DNA of 64,000 nt from positions 1 to 64,000 of the forward strand of contig CAZAYP010000010.1 of assembly GCA_964489425.1 (NCBI GenBank), in the 5' to 3' direction. Below the pieces are notes generated by a model that saw only the letters and a list, made by a program, of their open reading frames with translations, was not told the DNA's origin and did no database searches. The stretch comes from CAZAYP01 sp964489425 [NCBI: uncultured Verrucomicrobiota bacterium] (lineage in GTDB: Bacteria; Verrucomicrobiota; Kiritimatiellia; RZYC01). Numbering within the stretch: position 1 is the stretch's first letter; each line of letters starts with the position of its first letter. Below, in pieces: positions 59,007 to 64,000 of the stretch. The translations under genes were made by a program, and so were the position numbers.

Positions 59007-60224
59007 ATGGCCTATGATTTGATGATCCGCAACGCGCAACTCCGCGGCAAGACCGGCAAGGTGGACATCGCCATCGAAAAAGGCGTGATCCAGAAAGTGG
59101 CCGCCGGCATCAAGGAAAAGGCCGGCAAGATCGTCGACGCCGGCGGCAACCTGGTGACCGAGACCTTCGTCAACACCCACCTGCACCTGTGCAAGGTCTA
59201 CACCTTTGCCATGCAGGATTCCAAGGCGGTGGAAGCCTACCACAGCGGCACCATGGGCGCCGCCATGACGGCCATTGAGCAGGCGGCGCGCGTGAAGGAG
59301 AAATACAGCGAGAAGTGGATCGTGCCCAACGTCATCCGGGCGCTGAAAAAGGCGGCCCTCTTCGGCTGCACCCACATCCGCGCTTTTGCCGACGTGGACT
59401 CCAAGGCCAAGCTGATCGGCGTCAAGTCCCTGATCAAGGCGCGCGAAGAATTCAAGGGCATCGTGGACGTGCAGGTCGTGGCGTTCCCGCAGGACGGCGT
59501 GGTGCGCGAACCCGGGACCACGGACCTGGTCAAGCAGTCCATGGACCTGGGCGCGAATGTGGTCGGCGGCATCCCGTGGATCGAGTACACCGAGGCCGAC
59601 GAACAATCGCACATCGACCAGATGATGGAGGTGGCCAAGGCCTATGACGCGGACATCTCCATGCTGGTGGACGATGCCGGCGACCCCGGCCTGCGCACGC
59701 TGGAAATGCTGGCCATCAAGACGATCAAGGAAGGCCGCAACGGCCGGTCCCTGGCGCATCATGCCCGCGCCATGGCGCTGTATCCCGACCCGTACTTCAA
59801 GAAAATATCGGCCCTGCTGAAGAAAGCGCAGATGGGCGTGGTGAGCGATCCGCATACCGGCCCGCTGCACGCGCGGGTCAAGGAACTGCTGGCCGAGGGC
59901 AACCTGGTCTGCCTGGGCCAGGACGATATTGCCGACGCCTACTACCCCTTTGGCCAGAACAGCATGCTCGAAGTCGGGTTCCTGAACGTGCACATGCTGT
60001 GGATGACAACCTTCCCCGAGATGGAAACCATCTACGACATGATCACGGTCAACGCGGGGCGGGCGATCAACCTGAAAGACTTCGAGATCAAGGCCGGCGC
60101 GCCCGCGCACCTGGTGGTGCTGGACGCCAAATCGGTCTACGAGGCGCTGTGGTATCACAAGGAACCGCTGCATGTCGTCAGCCACGGCAAGCTGATCGAC
60201 AAGGAAGCCATGCGCGCCGAGTAA
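59007..60224 (+). CDS. Cytosine-deaminase-like amidohydrolase
   Basis: A 405-residue metal-dependent amidohydrolase. Metal ligands are visible in FVNTHLHLCK (HxH), HHARAM, SDPHTGPL and GQDDIADAYYPFG, the pattern of cytosine/isoguanine deaminase-like proteins; the N-terminus (YDLMIRNAQLRGKTG) and C-terminus (ADFEIKAGAPAHLVVLDA-like composition) make the usual small beta domain. It follows the molybdenum hydroxylase subunits in the same transcript, so substrate is probably an N-heterocycle oxidised by that enzyme. ATG 59007 has AGGGAGA at about 9 bases. Exact substrate cannot be named. Confidence 0.85.
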   Translation: MAYDLMIRNAQLRGKTGKVDIAIEKGVIQKVAAGIKEKAGKIVDAGGNLVTETFVNTHLHLCKVYTFAMQDSKAVEAYHSGTMGAAMTAIEQAARVKEKYSEKWIVPNVIRALKKAALFGCTHIRAFADVDSKAKLIGVKSLIKAREEFKGIVDVQVVAFPQDGVVREPGTTDLVKQSMDLGANVVGGIPWIEYTEADEQSHIDQMMEVAKAYDADISMLVDDAGDPGLRTLEMLAIKTIKEGRNGRSLAHHARAMALYPDPYFKKISALLKKAQMGVVSDPHTGPLHARVKELLAEGNLVCLGQDDIADAYYPFGQNSMLEVGFLNVHMLWMTTFPEMETIYDMITVNAGRAINLKDFEIKAGAPAHLVVLDAKSVYEALWYHKEPLHVVSHGKLIDKEAMRAE

Positions 60225-60267
60225 CGGCGCGAACCAGGCGGGGCCCCGGGATACCGGGCGCACCGGA

Positions 60268-62016
60268 ATGCCGGTTCCGATCCACGCGGCCATGAACAAG
60301 CCGGTGCCCATCCGCAAGCCTGCGGCCTGGCAGTTCCTCCTCGCCGGACTGACGTTCGTGGCTGGCGTGGGCCTCAGCGTTACGGCCTGGCATTCGCGGG
60401 CCCGGCTCGAGACCGCGGTGGCGGCCGACGAGTTCCGCCTGGAGTGCGAGAACCTGCGCGCCGTGGTGAGCCGCGAGATCACGCTGTTTCTTGACGTGCT
60501 GGATTCGCTGCGCCAGTTGCACAGCCTGTCCGACCGCATCAGCCCGGCGGCATTCCAGGAAATGGCGACGAAGGGCCTGCATCACCAGCAAAGCATCCTT
60601 GGCGCGTATGGATTTGCCCAGCGCATCAGCCGGGATCTGCGCTCGTCGTTTGAAAAAACATACCGCGACTCCGGCATGCCGGATTTCGTCATTTCGGCGG
60701 CCGGCACGGGCAACCGCTGGCCGCCGGCGCCGGATCAGCCGGATTATTATCCCCTCACCTACCAAAACCCGGATCGCGGCCTGGGCCTGCCGCTGGGCTT
60801 TGATTTCAGCAGCGATCCGGTCACCCGCGCCGCCATTGATCGGGCCGCGGCTTCCGGCAACGCCACCCTGGGCCAGGCCACCGGCCAGGCCGAGTCCCGC
60901 GGTTGGTACGCGCTGGCACCGATCCTCTACCCCCAGTTCAAGGAGGCGCCGGCCGGGTTCCTGGTCGGCTTCACCGTGGCCATCCTGCGGCCCGCGCCCC
61001 TGCTCGCGCGCGCGCTGCGCAGCACCCAACTGCGCGGCATTACCTGCATGCTGGCCGACGCGCCCCAGGCCCGGTTCACGCCGGGGCCGTTCGAGTATGA
61101 CGCCGAAGTGGCGGTGGCGGATCAGCGCTGGCGCCTGCGTTGCGCGGCCGGACCCGCTTACCTGGACGGCTTGCGCTCCGGCCAGCCGGAGATCATCCTG
61201 GCGGCCGGGCTGCTGGTTACCGTGCTCCTGACCGTGCTGCTCGGCGTCATGGCCGACCGGACCCGGCGCATCGCCCGCGAGGTTCATGCGCGCACGGCGG
61301 CCCTGCGCCAGGCCCACGCGCAGTTGGAGCAGGAAATGCGCGAACGCCTGCACCTGCAGAGCGAGATCAGCGCCATCAGCCGCCGCGAACAGCAACGGGT
61401 GGGCCGCGACCTGCACGACTCGCTCGGCCAGCAACTGACCGGCGCCATCTACCTCAGCCGCGCCCTGCAGCAGCGCCTGCATGATGGTGCCGCGCCGGCC
61501 GAATCCGAGGCCGCCGCGCGCATCACGGCCACGCTCAAGGAAGCCGTGGCCCAGACCCGGCGCATCGCCCGCGGCCTGGCGCCGGTGGATATCGGCGCCG
61601 AGGGCTTGGCCGATGCGCTGACCCAGCTGGCGCGCGACGCCTCCGAGCTGTACGGCGTGGAATGCGAATTCTCCAGCGGCAGCGTGGGGTCCCGCGCCAA
61701 CCTCAAGCAGGCTGAACATCTGTACCAGGTCGCCCAGGAAGCCATCAGCAATGCCGTCCGCCACGGGCAGGCGACCCGGATTACCATCGCCCTGACCGAG
61801 CCGGACGCCAACGGCCGGCTGGAAATCAGCGACGATGGCCGCGGTTTTGATCCGGCCCAGGCAACCACGGACGGCCTGGGCCTGCAACTCATGCGCTACC
61901 GGGCCTCGCTGCTGGGCGGCGGCCTGGAGATCGCGGCCCGGCCCGGCGCCGGCGCCCGCGTCATTTGCCACTATCGCCTGGACCCCGGCGCGCCGGGGGA
62001 TATGGACGCGCCATGA
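60268..62016 (+). CDS. Membrane sensor histidine kinase (CHASE-HisKA_3-HATPase)
   Basis: A 582-residue sensor kinase. Two membrane helices (about 20-40 and 308-330) enclose a periplasmic CHASE-like sensor (about 45-300: GAYGFAQRISRDLRSSFEKT, YYPLTYQNPDRGLG, TLGQATGQAESRGWYALAPI). After a coiled coil, the HisKA_3 motif RRRREQQRVGRDLHDSLGQQ-like segment (HDSLGQQLTG, phospho-His) and a HATPase_c domain (EAISNAVRHG, ISDDGRGFD, GLGLQLMRYRA) follow. This is NarL-type: a response regulator with an HTH is expected but not found adjacent. ATG 60292 is an alternative start. Confidence 0.9.
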   Translation: MPVPIHAAMNKPVPIRKPAAWQFLLAGLTFVAGVGLSVTAWHSRARLETAVAADEFRLECENLRAVVSREITLFLDVLDSLRQLHSLSDRISPAAFQEMATKGLHHQQSILGAYGFAQRISRDLRSSFEKTYRDSGMPDFVISAAGTGNRWPPAPDQPDYYPLTYQNPDRGLGLPLGFDFSSDPVTRAAIDRAAASGNATLGQATGQAESRGWYALAPILYPQFKEAPAGFLVGFTVAILRPAPLLARALRSTQLRGITCMLADAPQARFTPGPFEYDAEVAVADQRWRLRCAAGPAYLDGLRSGQPEIILAAGLLVTVLLTVLLGVMADRTRRIAREVHARTAALRQAHAQLEQEMRERLHLQSEISAISRREQQRVGRDLHDSLGQQLTGAIYLSRALQQRLHDGAAPAESEAAARITATLKEAVAQTRRIARGLAPVDIGAEGLADALTQLARDASELYGVECEFSSGSVGSRANLKQAEHLYQVAQEAISNAVRHGQATRITIALTEPDANGRLEISDDGRGFDPAQATTDGLGLQLMRYRASLLGGGLEIAARPGAGARVICHYRLDPGAPGDMDAP

Positions 62017-62074
62017 GGCGCCCCCGGCATCCCGGCGCTGCAGTCCGCGCCCGCTAAAAATCGACTGAAAGACG

Positions 62075-62102
62075 TTGCGTCTCCCTCCGCCTGTGGTAAT
62101 CT
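62075..62102 (+). promoter_or_regulatory. Candidate promoter of the uridine-kinase-like gene
   Basis: TTGCGT (62075-62080), 16-base spacer, TAATCT (62097-62102). Predicted transcription would begin around 62109, just ahead of a strong hairpin. Confidence 0.4.
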
Positions 62103-62112
62103 AAGCGGGTAC

Positions 62113-62139
62113 TACGGTCGGTTGGCGACCGTAATTTTT
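62113..62139 (+). terminator. Hairpin with T-run: terminator or leader attenuator before the uridine-kinase-like gene
   Basis: TACGGTCG (62113-62120), loop GTTGG, CGACCGTA (62126-62133), then ATTTTTG. A perfect 8-bp stem and T5 run fit an intrinsic terminator for the sensor kinase gene. Because a candidate promoter lies immediately upstream, it might instead act as a 5' leader element. Confidence 0.6.
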
Positions 62140-62164
62140 GTCTAAAGAGAAATAGGAGCACGTC

Positions 62165-63841
62165 ATGCCGAATCGCAAAATCAAGATCCAGATCGAAGGC
62201 GGCGCCAGCATTGAAGCCGCGCCCGCCACCACCATCTGCCAATTGCTGCAGCAGCAACCCAGCGTTGCGCAGGACAGTGCGCCGGTCCTCGGCGCCCTGG
62301 TCAACCATGAGCTGGTATCCCTGGAGTACCGGATCGAAACCGACAGCCACGTGCGCCTCCTGACCTACAACGACTCGTACGGCGAGCGCATTTACCGGCA
62401 CACCCTGGCGTTCCTCCTGGCCCGCACCGTGCAGGACCTGTTTCCCGGTTCCCAGTTTGCCGTCGAGCACTCCCTGGCCAGCGGGATCTACTGCAGCTTC
62501 AGCCAGAACGGCCATCCGGGCATCTCCCCGGACCAGATGGACGCCATCACCAGGCACCTTGAAAAGACCATCGCCGACAATCTGCCGATTGAACGCCTCA
62601 AGATAACCTTCGAGGATGCGCTCAAGCATTTCCAGGCCAAGAAGCAGACCGACAAGGTCAACCTGCTGCAGTTCAAGAATCCGTCCAAGGTGGCCGTGTA
62701 CCAGTGCGGAGACTTCCTCGACCTGGCCCACGCGCCGCTGGCGCTGACCGCGGGCGCGCTGGTGGCGTTCAAGCTGACGCCGTATGCGTCCGGCTTCGTA
62801 TTCCTTGGCCCGGAACGGGACAAGCCCGGCCAGTTCGCGCCGTTTGATCCGGCGCCGTACCTGTTCCAGATCTTCAAGGAACACAAGCAGTGGGGCAAGG
62901 CGGTCAACGTCCGCACAGTGGGCGACCTCAACGAGCGGATTGCCCGGCACACGATTGACGATTTTATCGACGTCAACGAGGCCTACCAGACCAAGCGCAT
63001 CGCGCAACTGGCCGACGAGTTGGCGGCGCGGCGCGAGCACGTCAAGTGGATCCTGGTCGCCGGGCCGTCATCGTCGGGCAAGACCACTTTCACCAAGCGC
63101 CTGACGATCCAGCTGCGGGCCAGCGGGCTGCTGGCACAAAGCATCTCGCTGGACAACTACTTTGTCGACCGCACCCGCACGCCGCGCGATGAAAACGGGG
63201 AGTTCGATTTCGAGCACCTGGAGACCATCGACCTGGCGCTGCTGAACGAGCACCTCAAGGCGCTGGACTCCGGCGGCGAGGCGGAGCTGCCCTACTTCAA
63301 CTTCGAAACCGGCGCGCGGGAATTCCGCGGCACGAAGATGAAGCTGGGCAAAGACGATATCGTCCTGCTGGAAGGTATCCACGCGTTGAACCCGCGGCTA
63401 ACCCACCAGATCCCGGCGCAGCACAAGTTCCGGATCTACATCAGCGCCCTGACCCAGCTTAACCTGGACTTCAACAACCGGATCTCCACGACCGACAACC
63501 GCCTGATCCGGCGCATCGTGCGCGACAACACCTTCCGCGGCAACACGGCGCTCACCACGCTGAAGATGTGGCCCAAGGTACGCGCGGGCGAAAAAAAGTG
63601 GATCTTCCCGTACCAGCAGCATGCGGACGTGGCCTTCAACTCCGCCCTGGATTACGAGCTGGCCGTACTGCGGCCGTATGCCGAGCCGCTGCTCTCCGAA
63701 GTCAAGCCGTTCCATCCCCAGTATGCCGAGGCGCTGCGCCTGCAGCAGTTCCTGGCCAACTTCCTGGTGGTGGCGCCGGACCGCGTGCCGCCCAACTCGC
63801 TGCTGCGCGAGTTTATCGGCAAGAGCAGCTTCCAATACTAA
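62165..63841 (+). CDS. Uridine-kinase-like protein with N-terminal TGS/ThrRS-like domain
   Basis: A 558-residue nucleoside kinase of the fused type seen in several anaerobes: N-terminal TGS-like domain (about 1-65), a ThrRS/AlaRS second-additional-domain-like part (about 70-250), then a phosphoribulokinase/uridine kinase domain (about 290-500) with Walker A AGPSSSGKTTFTKRL, substrate motif SLDNYFVDRTRTPRDENGEF and Walker B-like DIVLLEGIHALNP. It phosphorylates a nucleoside, probably uridine, with a nucleoside triphosphate; the role of the tRNA-synthetase-like part is unknown. AGGAG precedes the ATG by 6 bases. A terminator follows. Confidence 0.9.
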   Translation: MPNRKIKIQIEGGASIEAAPATTICQLLQQQPSVAQDSAPVLGALVNHELVSLEYRIETDSHVRLLTYNDSYGERIYRHTLAFLLARTVQDLFPGSQFAVEHSLASGIYCSFSQNGHPGISPDQMDAITRHLEKTIADNLPIERLKITFEDALKHFQAKKQTDKVNLLQFKNPSKVAVYQCGDFLDLAHAPLALTAGALVAFKLTPYASGFVFLGPERDKPGQFAPFDPAPYLFQIFKEHKQWGKAVNVRTVGDLNERIARHTIDDFIDVNEAYQTKRIAQLADELAARREHVKWILVAGPSSSGKTTFTKRLTIQLRASGLLAQSISLDNYFVDRTRTPRDENGEFDFEHLETIDLALLNEHLKALDSGGEAELPYFNFETGAREFRGTKMKLGKDDIVLLEGIHALNPRLTHQIPAQHKFRIYISALTQLNLDFNNRISTTDNRLIRRIVRDNTFRGNTALTTLKMWPKVRAGEKKWIFPYQQHADVAFNSALDYELAVLRPYAEPLLSEVKPFHPQYAEALRLQQFLANFLVVAPDRVPPNSLLREFIGKSSFQY

Positions 63842-63863
63842 AAGTCGCGGTTAACGCGCGCAG

Positions 63864-63893
63864 AAGGGGCGGCCTGGAGCCGCCCTTTCTATT
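63864..63893. terminator. Intrinsic terminator between converging genes
   Basis: AAGGGGCGGC (63864-63873), loop CTGGA, GCCGCCCTTT (63879-63888), followed by CTATT. The 10-bp stem has one G-U pair. It serves the uridine-kinase-like gene and overlaps the 3' end of a minus-strand gene. Confidence 0.8.
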
Positions 63894-64000
63894 GGCAGTC
63901 TCCGGACCGCGCCCACTGGGTCAACTGGTGCTCGGCGCGGCACGGCTCATACAGCGGACCCCGATCGTCAAGCAGCCGGGCGGTATCCCGCGCGCGCAAG
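63889..64000 (-). CDS. C-terminal fragment of a gene running off the right edge
   Basis: On the minus strand the last 112 bases are open in one frame and read LRARDTARLLDDRGPLYEPC... ending ...QWARSGDCQ with TAG at 63889-63891. The motif LLDDRGPLYE resembles the C-terminal lid region of shikimate-kinase-like P-loop proteins (LxxRxPLYxE), but 36 residues are too few to decide. It ends inside the terminator, as expected for a convergent gene. Confidence 0.45.
   Translation of the reverse strand, partial: LRARDTARLLDDRGPLYEPCRAEHQLTQWARSGDCQ

Overview
The window is high-GC, densely coded DNA from a Gram-negative, probably anaerobic or facultative bacterium. Gram-negative signs are OmpA-like domains, a BamE-like lipoprotein, a Wza-type export protein and an outer-membrane barrel. 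An Ech-type energy-converting hydrogenase points to fermentative or anaerobic metabolism. A PVC-superphylum relative (Kiritimatiellota/Lentisphaerota-like) is my best guess from gene style; this is inference, and no rRNA marker is present.

Layout. 1-1195: 5' part of cheA and a STAS protein (minus strand). 1460-2710: nucleoside transporter, followed by an array of palindromes with an exact 31-bp period and a broken nucleotidyltransferase. 3369-17779: a PUFA-synthase-like (Pfa) lipid locus: KS-AT-ACP protein, KR-DH-acyltransferase protein joined to it by an A9 frameshift site, convergent HAD phosphatase and FabA-like dehydratase genes, a phosphopantetheinyl transferase and a PfaD enoyl reductase, flanked by two cyclic-nucleotide-binding proteins. 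18231-23917: six-subunit Ech [NiFe]-hydrogenase operon with a toxin-antitoxin pair embedded between echC and echD. 24017-25939: serine hydrolase between two gene remnants. 26208-32649: type IV pilus/type II secretion motor operon (PilB, PilT, PilB, PilC, pseudopilin). 32835-34637: small genes and a Phd/YoeB module set between two homologous palindrome arrays, with a fold-back element. 34760-39084: a three-gene set of two binding-protein/OmpA fusions and a von Willebrand A protein. 39163-39519: tmRNA. 39884-43951: secreted GH57-like amylase with starch-binding repeats. 44027-47192: modE-modABC molybdate/tungstate operon. 47237-55976: unknown membrane protein and an exopolysaccharide export locus. 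56115-60224: two-subunit molybdenum hydroxylase with an amidohydrolase. 60268-63841: sensor kinase and uridine-kinase-like protein, ending in a terminator shared with a convergent gene at the right edge.

How the genes work together. The Pfa locus carries condensing, reducing, dehydrating and phosphopantetheinylating activities plus its own glycerolipid-type acyltransferase and phosphatase, but no chain-length-factor KS, so it probably makes a specialised membrane acyl chain that is loaded directly on a lipid backbone. ModABC can supply the metal for the XDH-family enzyme. The GH57 enzyme feeds alpha-glucan to a metabolism that disposes of electrons through Ech.

The strongest candidates for undescribed biology are the frameshift-linked Pfa megaprotein, the 31-bp-period palindrome arrays, and the SBP-OmpA/vWA/SBP-OmpA operon.
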